The translations under genes were made by a program, and so were the position numbers. Positions 1-8,616 of a DNA stretch of 64,000 bases are shown one piece after another (positions within the stretch are counted from its first letter, which is position 1; each line of letters starts with the position of its first letter). The notes below the pieces were generated by a model that was not told the DNA's origin, made no database searches, and saw nothing but the letters and a program-made list of their open reading frames with translations. The stretch comes from an uncultured Anderseniella sp. (GTDB lineage: Bacteria; Pseudomonadota; Alphaproteobacteria; Rhizobiales; Aestuariivirgaceae), in NCBI GenBank assembly GCA_947488295.1, contig CANKYU010000006.1, positions 186,001 to 250,000 on the forward strand. The letters are read 5' to 3'.

Positions 1-164
1 ATACGGCGAGCCAGCGATCGTGATACATGAAACCTGTCGAGTGGAATGATGCCCCGGACTTCCGGTTCGACCCAGTAAAGCGCACTGTCACTGGCGCTTT
101 CCGCCATTGGAAAGATGCCGGCTGTATATGCTTTGAGCAAGACCTGGGGTGTGATCGTCGACAT
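1..164 (-). CDS. aat: leucyl/phenylalanyl-tRNA-protein transferase, 5' part only
   Basis: Runs off the left edge of the window; only about 54 codons are present. The reading frame from the ATG at 164 gives MSTITPQVLLKAYTAGIFPM, then YWVEPEVRGIIPLDRFHVSR, which is the characteristic N-terminus of the L/F-transferase family. The enzyme transfers Leu or Phe from charged tRNA to proteins with N-terminal Lys or Arg, marking them for ClpAP in the N-end rule pathway; it is cytosolic. The family match is seen directly; the rest of the gene lies outside the window. It is transcribed away from the secreted-protein gene at 397. Confidence 0.85.
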   Translation of the reverse strand, partial: MSTITPQVLLKAYTAGIFPMAESASDSALYWVEPEVRGIIPLDRFHVSRSLARR

Positions 165-396
165 GACTGATAGTGTTAACGGATTGCCGGTGTGACCGGC
201 AAGAGAACAATTATTGGTGAAGCCGGGTGCACGGCGTCCACCTGCGTGCTACGCCTGACTGTAAACCGGGAAATGAGATGATCAGGATACGTCAACGGCT
301 GGAATGAAGGTTGTCTGGCCGGCTCCTTGCGGGACGTGCAGGCAGTAGTTTCGCCGAGGATCCCCCGAAAAACGGATTGTAAACACCAGGTGCGTC

Positions 397-1014
397 ATGA
401 TCGGTTGCAAGGCTAATTGGACAGCGGCAAGGCGGGAAGCGATTTCGTGCTGCGCGTTCTGGCTTGTTTCATTTGCCATCCCGGTTCCCGGCAATGCCTC
501 GTTTACCGCCAGTTTCCAGCCATGCGAACTGCCTGTTGTTGCCGCGGGCAGGAGTGGTGTGCTGGCGCGTTGCCAGGTCGATTTTGCGGACAGTTCAGGC
601 ACGGTTGAGCTGGTTGGTGAAGCGCCCGACCAGGTGCATGAGGCGGTGTTTCGCAGCCACGATGACAGGACTGTCCAGCGCATCCCGGTTTCAGCCCGTC
701 CCTTTATCGACCCTGAAAACGTGTCGATCATTGTTCGTGACGTGAACTTTGACGGCAAGCCGGATTTCGGCTTGCGGGACTTTGCTCTCACCGGGCTCAA
801 CGAGCCATGGCAGTTCTGGTTATGGAATGCAAAACGCAACAGGTTCGTGTTTCATCCCGCGCTGAGCAGGTTGCCTAATCCGGAAGTCAGTACTGCCGCA
901 CAGGTCGTGCGGGCTCATATAGTGGATCAGAACAGCAACATCACAATCAATACCTACACTTGGCAAGATGGTGAACTTGTGCTGCAAGGCTCTACCCGCG
1001 AAACCGCGCGCTGA
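397..1014 (+). CDS. hypothetical secreted protein (XAC2610-like)
   Basis: A 205-residue protein with a hydrophobic N-terminal stretch (about residues 16-34) that looks like a signal peptide, so probably periplasmic. The middle carries VRDVNFDGKPDFGLRDF (about residues 112-128), an Asp-rich loop like a calcium-binding or FG-GAP-type element, and aromatic residues follow (WQFWLWNAKRNRFVF). This layout resembles the poorly characterised XAC2610-type proteins; the resemblance is by eye only. It stands alone between aat and the convergent pentapeptide gene. No function can be assigned. Confidence 0.6.
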   Translation: MIGCKANWTAARREAISCCAFWLVSFAIPVPGNASFTASFQPCELPVVAAGRSGVLARCQVDFADSSGTVELVGEAPDQVHEAVFRSHDDRTVQRIPVSARPFIDPENVSIIVRDVNFDGKPDFGLRDFALTGLNEPWQFWLWNAKRNRFVFHPALSRLPNPEVSTAAQVVRAHIVDQNSNITINTYTWQDGELVLQGSTRETAR

Positions 1015-1107
1015 TCACCGGGACGTTTTGTTCAGGTGAGCCAAACTATCCTGATGACTTTCAGGGTATTGGAGCAACGTTGCGGCTTCAACGGAGCCGA
1101 CATTGCC

Positions 1108-1860
1108 CTACAGCGCGCTTTCGTCCTGCCTGGTACACGGCCACGGATTCGGCGCTTCAACACCTGCTGGGAGCTTGGTTGAACTGTCGCCGCATGCAAT
1201 CGCCACCTGGGCGCTGGTCAACCCGGTTACTCCGGACAGGTCCGCACCCACCAGAGAGCTGCGATACAGGTAGGCGTTGGTCCAGTTCGATCCGGCCAGT
1301 TTGGCATTGCGGAAAGAGGCTCTGGCAACAATCGCATAGGTGAGGTTGAGACCGGTCATGTCCGCATTGTCAAAATTGCTGCGGATCACATCGGACTTTT
1401 CAAGTGACGCACCGCTGAGGTTTGCTCCCGTAAACAGGGCACGGGGCAGGCTGGCGCGTGACAGGTCAGCCTCGCTCAGATTGGCTTCGCTCAGATCCGG
1501 ACGGAACAATTCAATCGCCTGCATTTTCGCGCCGGTCAGATCGGCTTTGATGAGCACGGTGCGATTGCCGGCGGTTTTGACCAGGGACGCGCTCTTTAAG
1601 GACGCTCCTTTGAGGGACGTATAGCTCAGGTCGGCGCCGTCAAGATTTGCGCCGTTGAGGTTTGCGCCGCCAAGGTCGGTGCTGGTCAGATTGCTGCCGT
1701 CGAGTTTCGCCCCGTCCAGGGCTGCAGACCCCAGCATGAGAAGTTTTTTCGAACAACCGGACCAGTCAACTCCCGAGCCTGCATGGTCCTTGCAACCGGC
1801 TTGTGCTGTTGCAGGGGCAAGAGCAAACACCAGCGTGGCCATCAAAGCAGCCATTTTCAT
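1108..1860 (-). CDS. secreted pentapeptide-repeat protein
   Basis: 250 residues. A short signal peptide (residues 1-21, ending AQA-G) precedes a cysteine-bearing linker and then a long run of A(D/N)LXX pentapeptides (about residues 45-215), for example ANLNGANLDGADLSYTSL. Such repeats fold as a right-handed quadrilateral beta-helix. Two cysteines sit near each end (C23 and C36; one in AIACGD and one in PWPCTRQ), so the helix may be capped by disulfides in the periplasm. A GGAGG ribosome site lies 8 bases before the ATG. It follows the cyclase gene on the same strand across a palindrome. Role unknown; a structural or protein-binding role is the safe reading. Confidence 0.8.
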   Translation of the reverse strand: MKMAALMATLVFALAPATAQAGCKDHAGSGVDWSGCSKKLLMLGSAALDGAKLDGSNLTSTDLGGANLNGANLDGADLSYTSLKGASLKSASLVKTAGNRTVLIKADLTGAKMQAIELFRPDLSEANLSEADLSRASLPRALFTGANLSGASLEKSDVIRSNFDNADMTGLNLTYAIVARASFRNAKLAGSNWTNAYLYRSSLVGADLSGVTGLTSAQVAIACGDSSTKLPAGVEAPNPWPCTRQDESAL

Positions 1861-1893
1861 AGAGAACGCCTCCCGAATACCTTTGTCGCCTTA

Positions 1894-1913
1894 AGATCTG
1901 ATTCTTCAGATCT
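1894..1913. repeat. intercistronic palindrome
   Basis: AGATCTGA, TTCT, TCAGATCT: a perfect 8-bp inverted repeat with a 4-base loop. It contains the stop codon of the cyclase gene and lies about 34 bases before the pentapeptide gene. There is no T-tract, so it is not a standard terminator; it may be a transcript-stabilising or weak attenuating hairpin. Confidence 0.5.
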
Positions 1914-3216
1914 GTATAGCAGTAGACTTCCAGTGCTTTGGGGCGAAAACACGGACAGGCTGAACAATTCCCTTCAATTCGTGGTGACCAATGTCGTCAA
2001 GAGGGATTTCAAGCAGGTCACCAACCTGTTGCGACATGACTACCGGGCGCATGACACGCTTGGTCAGAGATTCCAGGCGGGCGGTTTCGTTTACCGCACT
2101 GCCGATGACCGTAAAGTCCAGCCGATCCTGACCGCCGACATTTCCGAAGAATACTTCGCCGACATGCATGGCAATGCCGCATCTGATCGGGCTCCAGCCG
2201 TTCAGGCTGCGAATGTCTTCGCAAGGGTTTGCGTTGTAGGCATCGAGGTTCCTGAGCGCCTCGTCAGCGGCGGCCATGGCTGCTTTGGCCGCATCTGCTG
2301 CCGTGGCAGAGCACTGGAACGGAAAAACAGCCAATACGCCGTCACCCAGAAACTTGAGCACATCTCCGCCATTACCTGTAACCGCACTCACAACCTGCTC
2401 GAAAAATCCGTTCAGAATCCGGTTGACCTGCGGGCCTGAGTACTTTTCGGTGAGCTCCGTGAACCCGCGCATGTCCGCAACCCAGATAACCGCCTCGATG
2501 GCATTGCCGTCGCCGCGGCTGATGGAACCCTCCAGAACCTGCTTGCCCGCGCTGTGGCCCAGGTAAACATTGAGTACGTTTTCTGCAACCCGGCGTGTCG
2601 TATGACGGTGAACATGCAATGCGAGATACTTAAGCACACGGTCGAGCTGCGTCTGCTGCAGCTTGGTGAAGCCGTCCTGCTCGGCGGTGGCGATGGTCAC
2701 GACGTCAAAGCGGTTGGCACCAATGCGTTTGGGCATCGGCAGTACCGCATAATGTTTGATGCCTTGCTCGGCGAGTTCGGCAGCAATCGGATACAATGCC
2801 TGTGTTTCCGTATCTCTGACATCCAGAAACAGAGATTGACCATCTTCGACCGCCGGTCGTAACGGGCTGCGCATATAGGCTTCCGACTGCGCTGACATGG
2901 CTTTCACGACAATCTCGTCGCACAACCCGTCAAGTTTGTTCCAGCTCCAGCCAAAGCCGGTCAATTGCGGATGCAGTGTTCCGACATGGATGGTTGCGCG
3001 CACGATCGGAAGCCCGGCAGCGACCATGCGCCAGGCTAGCGATTCTGTCAGCGACAGCATGTCGGTTTCGTTGATGGCTTCTTTCAGGAGCCAGTCCTCA
3101 AGATCGGCGAACGTGGACGTCGTCCCCGCCGCCGATTCGCCGCGGCTGCCGCGGCCAAGCAGATGAACAAAGTCCGGATAGGACCTCGGTGCCGGATCGA
3201 GATAAATTGGTGGCAT
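1906..3216 (-). CDS. class III adenylate/guanylate cyclase
   Basis: About 436 residues: an N-terminal roughly 210-residue region of unknown type, then a class III nucleotide cyclase domain. The first metal-binding aspartate is in WVADMRGFTELTEK and the second in LKFLGDGVLAVFP; LDFTVIGSAVNETARLESL carries the residues that surround the base and transition state. It should make cAMP (or cGMP) from ATP (GTP) in the cytosol. No membrane segment is seen. A TTG start 30 bases upstream (3246) is possible; the ATG at 3216 is preferred because GGGA sits 7 bases before it. The N-terminal region resembles that of other alphaproteobacterial soluble cyclases and may be a sensor (inference). Confidence 0.85.
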   Translation of the reverse strand: MPPIYLDPAPRSYPDFVHLLGRGSRGESAAGTTSTFADLEDWLLKEAINETDMLSLTESLAWRMVAAGLPIVRATIHVGTLHPQLTGFGWSWNKLDGLCDEIVVKAMSAQSEAYMRSPLRPAVEDGQSLFLDVRDTETQALYPIAAELAEQGIKHYAVLPMPKRIGANRFDVVTIATAEQDGFTKLQQTQLDRVLKYLALHVHRHTTRRVAENVLNVYLGHSAGKQVLEGSISRGDGNAIEAVIWVADMRGFTELTEKYSGPQVNRILNGFFEQVVSAVTGNGGDVLKFLGDGVLAVFPFQCSATAADAAKAAMAAADEALRNLDAYNANPCEDIRSLNGWSPIRCGIAMHVGEVFFGNVGGQDRLDFTVIGSAVNETARLESLTKRVMRPVVMSQQVGDLLEIPLDDIGHHELKGIVQPVRVFAPKHWKSTAIQI

Positions 3217-3326
3217 TGACTGTTCCCATGGATCGCCCGGACTCAAATGACCGGACCGAAGACCTTATATAGGGTGAAACGCCCAGGTTTCCATGCCGGC
3301 CGCGAGAACAAACCTGTACTGGTCAA

Positions 3327-4664
3327 TTACTTGGCCAGAAACTTCTCCAGCCAGTGAATATCATACTCGCCATCCAGGATATCAGTCTCGCCAAGCAGGC
3401 GCTGAAACAACGGGATCGTGGTTTCGATTCCCTCGATGACATATTCCCCGAGCGCGCGCCTCAATCGCATGAGGCATTCATTGCGATCCCTGCCATGTAC
3501 GATCAGCTTGCCGATCAGGCTGTCGTAATAGGGCGGGATTGAGTATCCGGCATAAATGCCCGAGTCCACACGCACACCCAGGCCACCGGGTTGATGTACG
3601 CCGATCACCATGCCGGGAGAAGGCGCGAAGGTTTCCGCGTTCTCCGCATTGATGCGGCATTCAATGGCATGACCGGAAAACTGAATGTCTTCCTGCTTGA
3701 AGCCGAGCGTGGCGCCCGATGCGACACGCAATTGCTCCTGCACCAGGTCGAGACCTGTAATCGCCTCCGTGACCGGGTGTTCAACCTGCAGTCTGGTGTT
3801 CATTTCAATGAAGAAAAACTCGCCGTCCTCATAAAGGAACTCAACCGTACCGGCGCCCGAATACTTCATTTCCGCCATCGCACTGGAACACGTCTCGCCG
3901 ATTTCCTTGCGCTGGGCCGCGTTCAGGGCAGGCGACAGGGCCTCCTCCCAGACTTTCTGATGCCGGCGCTGCAATGAACAATCGCGCTCGCCCAGATAGA
4001 CGGCATTGCCCTTGCCGTCTCCGAACACCTGTATTTCGATATGGCGAGGTGTGCCCAGATACCGCTCTATGTAGACGGCATCGTCTCCAAAGTTGGCTTT
4101 CGCTTCTCTCTGGGCGGTTGACAGTGCATTGTCGATTTCATCTTCCGACAGCGCAACCTTCATGCCGCGCCCGCCACCGCCTGCAGCAGCCTTGATCAAT
4201 ACCGGGTAACCGACTTCCTTCGCCACGCGCCGGGCTTCTTCAAACCCGGAAACCCCGCCATCGGAGCCGGGAACGACGGGAATACCGAGTTTCTTTGCTG
4301 TCAGTTTTGCTTCGATCTTGTCGCCCATGACCGATATGTGTTCGGCCGACGGGCCGATGAAGGCGATGTCATGTTCTTCCAGAATCTTGGCGAAGCGGGC
4401 GTTTTCCGACAGGAAACCGTAGCCGGGATGCACCGCATCGGCGCCGGTGATTTCGCATGCGGCCACAATCGCCGGGATATTGAGGTAACTGTCCGTGGCA
4501 GACGGCGGACCGATGCAAACGCTCTCGTCGGCCAGGCGCACATGCATGGCCGTTGCGTCCGCGGTGGAGTGAACCGCCACGGTTTGCACGCCCAGCTCAC
4601 GGCAGGCGCGCAATACACGAAGTGCAATTTCACCACGATTGGCTATCAGGACTTTTTCAAACAT
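3327..4664 (-). CDS. accC: acetyl-CoA carboxylase, biotin carboxylase subunit
   Basis: 445 residues, the normal size. Starts MFEKVLIANRGEIALRVLRA, the biotin-carboxylase N-terminus; HPGYGFLSENARF at 79-91, the ATP-grasp glycine-rich loop GGGGRGMKV at 162-170, and EMNTRLQVEHPVTE at 287-300 with the catalytic and metal-binding residues. It carboxylates the biotin of BCCP using ATP and bicarbonate, the first half-reaction of malonyl-CoA formation for fatty-acid synthesis. It is the last gene of aroQ-accB-accC on the minus strand, 54 bases after accB. Confidence 0.97.
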   Translation of the reverse strand: MFEKVLIANRGEIALRVLRACRELGVQTVAVHSTADATAMHVRLADESVCIGPPSATDSYLNIPAIVAACEITGADAVHPGYGFLSENARFAKILEEHDIAFIGPSAEHISVMGDKIEAKLTAKKLGIPVVPGSDGGVSGFEEARRVAKEVGYPVLIKAAAGGGGRGMKVALSEDEIDNALSTAQREAKANFGDDAVYIERYLGTPRHIEIQVFGDGKGNAVYLGERDCSLQRRHQKVWEEALSPALNAAQRKEIGETCSSAMAEMKYSGAGTVEFLYEDGEFFFIEMNTRLQVEHPVTEAITGLDLVQEQLRVASGATLGFKQEDIQFSGHAIECRINAENAETFAPSPGMVIGVHQPGGLGVRVDSGIYAGYSIPPYYDSLIGKLIVHGRDRNECLMRLRRALGEYVIEGIETTIPLFQRLLGETDILDGEYDIHWLEKFLAK

Positions 4665-4718
4665 CTAAATCTGGGCCTTACAGGTGCAGTCTGCGCACAG
4701 GTGCGGGGGGCGGCGGGT

Positions 4719-5189
4719 CTACTCGATCACCATCAACGGCTCGTCGTACTCGACAGGATCACCGTTGTTCACCAGGATCGCGGTCACGGTGCCACTATGC
4801 GGGGCAGGGATCTGGTTCATGGTTTTCATTGCTTCGATGATCATGATCGCCTGGCCGGCCTTGACCTTGCTGCCGACCTGTACAAACGGGGCAGCCTCGG
4901 GTGATGGCGACATGTAGGCGGTACCGACCATTGGTGAATTTACGGTGCCGGCAGACTTTGCCGCCGGGGCGGCGGCTGCGGGAGCTTCCGCGGCAGGCGC
5001 GCTGACAATGCTCGGTGCAGGTGCCTGAACCGCCGGCGCAGGTGCTGAATAGGTGGCGGTGATCTCGCGTGCCACGCGGATCTTCAGGCCATCCTGCTCA
5101 ACCTCAATCTCGCTTAAGCCTGTGTCGGTCAGGATTTCGGCGAGCTGGCGGATTTGCTCGTTGTCGAATGTCTTGTTGTCCTTGGCCAT
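4719..5189 (-). CDS. accB: acetyl-CoA carboxylase, biotin carboxyl carrier protein
   Basis: 156 residues from the ATG at 5189 (MAKDNKTFDNEQIRQLAEIL). An N-terminal helical region is followed by an Ala/Pro-rich linker (about 46-80) and a C-terminal biotinyl domain. The biotin attachment site is IEAMKTMNQIPAP with Lys122; the residue after the usual MKM position is Thr, so the motif reads AMKT rather than AMKM. The reading frame is open for another 35 codons upstream, but that part does not look like BCCP. It lies 23 bases after aroQ and works with AccC next door. Confidence 0.95.
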   Translation of the reverse strand: MAKDNKTFDNEQIRQLAEILTDTGLSEIEVEQDGLKIRVAREITATYSAPAPAVQAPAPSIVSAPAAEAPAAAAPAAKSAGTVNSPMVGTAYMSPSPEAAPFVQVGSKVKAGQAIMIIEAMKTMNQIPAPHSGTVTAILVNNGDPVEYDEPLMVIE

Positions 5190-5212
5190 ATCTGATTCCG
5201 GTGTCCTGTGGT

Positions 5213-5668
5213 TCAGGTTTTGGTTGTTCTGGTGGCGGCAATTTGGTGTGCTGCGTCGATTGCCATGACATATCCGTGTGCGCCAAACCCGCACATGACC
5301 CCGTCTGCAACGCTGGAGATGAAGCTCTTATGCCGGAAGCTCTCGCGCTTGTACACATTTGAAAGATGCAGCTCCACGACCGGCAACCCGGCTGCCTTAA
5401 GGGCATCGTGCAATGCAACCGAAGTGTGTGTGTAGGCTGCGGCATTGATGATGATCGCGCTTGCGGTTTCGCGAGCCTGCTGTACCCAACTGACCAGTTC
5501 GCCTTCGATGTTGGATTGGCGAAAATCGATACTGACACCAATTTCCGCCGCATGCGCCTGGCAATTGGCTTCAATATCGGCCAGCGTGGTTGCGCCATAT
5601 ATCTTAGGCTCGCGGGTGCCGAGCAGGTTCAGGTTCGGACCATTGAGTATCAGGATCGTTTCGGACAA
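5213..5668 (-). CDS. aroQ: type II 3-dehydroquinate dehydratase
   Basis: 151 residues, usual family size. ILNGPNLNLLGTREPKIYG holds the flexible lid with Arg19 and the catalytic base Tyr24; INAAAYTHTSVAL (74-86) and VVELHLSNVYKRE (97-109) carry the substrate-binding Asn/His and the catalytic His101. It converts 3-dehydroquinate to 3-dehydroshikimate in the shikimate pathway. It is the first gene of the aroQ-accB-accC cluster, an arrangement common in alphaproteobacteria. Confidence 0.96.
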   Translation of the reverse strand: MSETILILNGPNLNLLGTREPKIYGATTLADIEANCQAHAAEIGVSIDFRQSNIEGELVSWVQQARETASAIIINAAAYTHTSVALHDALKAAGLPVVELHLSNVYKRESFRHKSFISSVADGVMCGFGAHGYVMAIDAAHQIAATRTTKT

Positions 5669-5865
5669 CAGAGATCATCTCCATTCGGGGCAGGTGGCCA
5701 GGGAAACAGCATACCTGTGCTGCCCTTCGCCGTTTCTTGTAAACCGGTTTTGCCATAAAAACAGCGCCCGGCCAAGCTTGAGCGCCGGTCAGCCTGTGGA
5801 TGAGATAAATTGCCCTTCACAGCCATGCACGGTCACATGAATGCGGAACCTGCGATTTGCAATTG

Positions 5866-6133
5866 TTAGAGCCGTTTGTGTCCAAATAGAACCGTTTGAC
5901 CGGTTTTCTGCGTTTGCTGGCCAGGCACGGCTCCCGCCGTGGTCTGGTTGACCACAAGGGAGATGTAACGCAGTCCAGCGAGCGCAGAAAATTGGCCTTC
6001 GGTGGACCAAATCAGTCCATCGGCGTTGTTGCAAAGCTTGCCCGATGCACTACATCGCGCTGCGCTTTGCGCCTAGCTGAGTGAACTGATTTGGTGCCAT
6101 CAAACGCTTCTATTTGGACATAAACGGCTCTAA
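5866..6133. mobile_element. MITE-like inverted-repeat element
   Basis: A 268-bp non-coding segment bounded by inverted repeats at 5866-5899 and 6100-6133 (34 bp each, 2 mismatches). The outer ends read TTAGAGCCGTTTG and, reversed, CAAACG...GGCTCTAA, so a TA dinucleotide sits at each outer edge, as expected for Tc1/mariner-IS630-type insertions. Inside are more paired segments: TTTTCTGCG (5904-5912) with CGCAGAAAA (5983-5991), a GTGGTC/GACCAC hairpin (5939-5955), and ACCAAATCAGT (6006-6016) with ACTGATTTGGT (6085-6095). No transposase is encoded. The right end stops one base short of the DsbA-like gene's stop codon. The remaining upstream stretch 5669-5865 holds nothing recognised beyond the probable aroQ promoter region. 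Confidence 0.7.
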
Positions 6134-6134
6134 A

Positions 6135-6914
6135 TCAGCAGTACTGGCATCCGCCCTTGTCGCGGACAATTTTGACACTGGTTGCCAGTTGTTCATAAGG
6201 CATGGCACCGGGCACCAGATTGTCGTCAATCACAAATGCCGGCGTGCCGTTGATTCCCAGGGCCTGGGCCAGTGCGCGATTGTCATTGATGCTCTTTTCA
6301 ATCGCGTCCGCGTCTGTGGTCATGTCGGCCTTCAGCTTGTCCACATCCAGGCCGGCCTCTGCTGCGATCGACATTACCTTTTCCTCATTGTCGATACCGC
6401 CGCTGGCGGCCATCAGGGCGAGATGCAATTCCCAGTATTTGCCCTGTTTCTTGGCGGCAATAGCCGCACGCGACGCAATGATGGAGCCTTCCGACAGGAT
6501 CGGAAACTCCTTCATGACAATGCGCAGGTTCTTGTCTTCTTCGGTGAACCGAAGCACGTCGGCAACAGACCGCTTGCAGAAACCGCAATTGTAATCGAAG
6601 AACTCGACCATGGTTACGTTGCCGTTGGGATTGCCGACGACGAAATCAGCCTCGCTGTGGAAAAGCTGTCTGGCATTGCTGGCGATGGCTTCGCGCGCCT
6701 GCTTGTCCTGCTGGTCGCGCTCTGCGGCCTGCAGCTTGGCGATCATCTCATTGAGGATTTCCGGGTTCTCAAGCAGGTACTCGCGAATGATGTTGTGCAT
6801 CTCATTGGTTTGCGCCTTTGAGAATGTTTCCTGCGCAGACACCTGGTGAGGCAGCAGCACACTGCTGGAAGCAAGCGCAAGTGCCACAAGGTGGGCTGTG
6901 AATTTGGTGCGCAT
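6135..6914 (-). CDS. DsbA-family periplasmic thiol-disulfide oxidoreductase
   Basis: 259 residues with a clear signal peptide (1-27, VSAQ). After a helical N-terminal region (30-90) comes a thioredoxin/DsbA fold with VEFFDYNCGFCKRS: active-site cysteines C110 and C113. The cis-proline loop is NGTPAFVID. It should form or reshuffle disulfides in periplasmic proteins; it is of the Com1/DsbA-like type with an N-terminal dimerisation-type extension rather than a short DsbA. Unusually, the protein ends in GGCQYC, a second CxxC made of its last four residues. It is 81 bases downstream of the M48 protease gene, and the MITE-like element abuts its stop codon. Confidence 0.88.
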   Translation of the reverse strand: MRTKFTAHLVALALASSSVLLPHQVSAQETFSKAQTNEMHNIIREYLLENPEILNEMIAKLQAAERDQQDKQAREAIASNARQLFHSEADFVVGNPNGNVTMVEFFDYNCGFCKRSVADVLRFTEEDKNLRIVMKEFPILSEGSIIASRAAIAAKKQGKYWELHLALMAASGGIDNEEKVMSIAAEAGLDVDKLKADMTTDADAIEKSINDNRALAQALGINGTPAFVIDDNLVPGAMPYEQLATSVKIVRDKGGCQYC

Positions 6915-6995
6915 GAAATTGGACTCCTGTGTTATCCGGGTCGAACGGATTTGTTTGATGGACCGCTTATAACGGTTCCCCGGGGAAATTCATCT

Positions 6996-8375
6996 TCAAC
7001 TTTTCTTTTTTTTCAGAGCGTTGAGTATGTCGCTTGCCCTGATCCAGACCGTCGATCCGGACTTTGCCCGGCGCTTGGCTCCTTCGGCCTTTCGTTTTGC
7101 GAGTTTCTTGTCGCCGCGCAGCATGGCGCTTTCTGCGGTGGACAGTTCAGCGCGCGCATAATCACCCAGAATGCCGTGTGCCCGCGCCTTCAGCAAATGC
7201 AACGAGCCTGATTCGCCTTCAAATCTCTGTGCCTTTGACAATACCGACAAAGCCGTTCGGGCCGATTTCTTTGTGTTGGCGGCAAGCAATGCCTTAGCTA
7301 GAAGAATGCCGATCAGTCCACTTTTCGGATACAGTTTCAGTGCCTGGCGCAACGGCGCCACGGCTTCAGCCGGATAGCCTTTCTCGAGCAGCGCCTGGCC
7401 TTTCAGCTCCCAGAAATACGGGTTCTTTGGTATCTGTGCGATCAGCTTGTCAATCGCCGGTATGGCGGTTTGGAGGTCTCCCACCCGATAGGCGGCGATG
7501 GCGCGGGCATATTGCGCCGGGATGGAACTGTCCGAGGCCGGATAGGATTGGTAGACTGATTGCGGGGAGCGGGTGAAGCCGACCAGTTTTGCCTGCGCCA
7601 TCTTGTGACGGAAGACCAGGTAGTCCTTGTCCTTCTTGTTGTAGTGCCTGGAGGCACGGACGCGATTTTCCAGAACCCGGATACGCTGCAGGGGCAACGG
7701 GTGGGACACGGCATAGGGGTCCACGTACTGAAGGGAGGCGATGGACTGGTTGTAGAGCTTTTGAAAAAGTTCCAGCATGCCGCGTCCGGACTGACCGGAC
7801 GCATTCAGATAACGCAGGGCACCTTCGTCGGCCGAGGCCTCCTGGGCGCGGACATAGGTCAGCAAGTTGCGCTTGGCAAATTCCGCGCCGCCAAACACCA
7901 GTGCGCCGGATGCCCCTCCGCTGGATCCTGCACCGGCCCGCGCTGCGCCAACCGCCGCTGCTGCGCCCAGCAGGGTTCCGATGATCGCCTGCGTGGACGC
8001 GCGGTCAAGCTGGACACCGAGCCGGGCTAGGTGACCTTCGGCGACATGGGCCGTCTCGTGCGCCAGCACGCCGATGATTTCATTCGGGGTGCCTGCCTGT
8101 TCGATCAGTCCGGTGTGAATGAAAATGCGCTGGCCCCCGGCGACAAATGCGTTGATGCGGCTGTCGTGGATCAGATAGATATTGACAGCACCACGAGGGA
8201 TGCCGGCGGCCTTGAAGATCGGTTTCAGATACCGCCGCATCAATTCTTCGATTTCCGCGTCCCGGATCAGCCGGGGACTGTTGCCGCGCTGTTGCGCAAA
8301 GGACGGCAGGGTGGTCTGGGCCAGCATGACGGCAGACAGCACAATGATCCCTATTGTACGCAAAGCTTTCTGCAT
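6996..8375 (-). CDS. M48-family periplasmic metalloprotease with TPR repeats (BepA-like)
   Basis: 459 residues. Signal peptide 1-28; M48 peptidase domain with the zinc motif HETAH at 106-110 and the third ligand in EASAD (Glu179); then TPR-like repeats (about 290-420) and a very basic C-terminus. This is the layout of E. coli BepA (YfgC), which handles outer-membrane protein assembly and degrades misassembled LptD. It is likely periplasmic and co-transcribed with the DsbA-like gene behind it, fitting a shared envelope-quality role (inference). Confidence 0.87.
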   Translation of the reverse strand: MQKALRTIGIIVLSAVMLAQTTLPSFAQQRGNSPRLIRDAEIEELMRRYLKPIFKAAGIPRGAVNIYLIHDSRINAFVAGGQRIFIHTGLIEQAGTPNEIIGVLAHETAHVAEGHLARLGVQLDRASTQAIIGTLLGAAAAVGAARAGAGSSGGASGALVFGGAEFAKRNLLTYVRAQEASADEGALRYLNASGQSGRGMLELFQKLYNQSIASLQYVDPYAVSHPLPLQRIRVLENRVRASRHYNKKDKDYLVFRHKMAQAKLVGFTRSPQSVYQSYPASDSSIPAQYARAIAAYRVGDLQTAIPAIDKLIAQIPKNPYFWELKGQALLEKGYPAEAVAPLRQALKLYPKSGLIGILLAKALLAANTKKSARTALSVLSKAQRFEGESGSLHLLKARAHGILGDYARAELSTAESAMLRGDKKLAKRKAEGAKRRAKSGSTVWIRASDILNALKKKKS

Positions 8376-8616
8376 CTGCCTGTCGAAGATTCCTTTTTGC
8401 AGCCGATCCCCGTCGCGGGTCTGACGACATTGAAACGCATGTCCGGATCACTCGGATTTGTATTGAACAATACGGCAAAAGCATGAGGGAAGCGATGAGG
8501 TGCAGGGTCACAGAGCCGTGAGGCGTATTGTCGTCAGCAGGTTTGCAGCGACCGGCGCATCTGATAGGTAGAGGCGCAAATCACCTGCAGACTGCAAACC
8601 ATCGATTCCAGGTACC

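Noticed and set aside
282..839. Open frame on the minus strand opposite the secreted protein gene
   Set aside because: No ribosome site or signal; the plus-strand frame has a signal peptide and a conserved-looking core.
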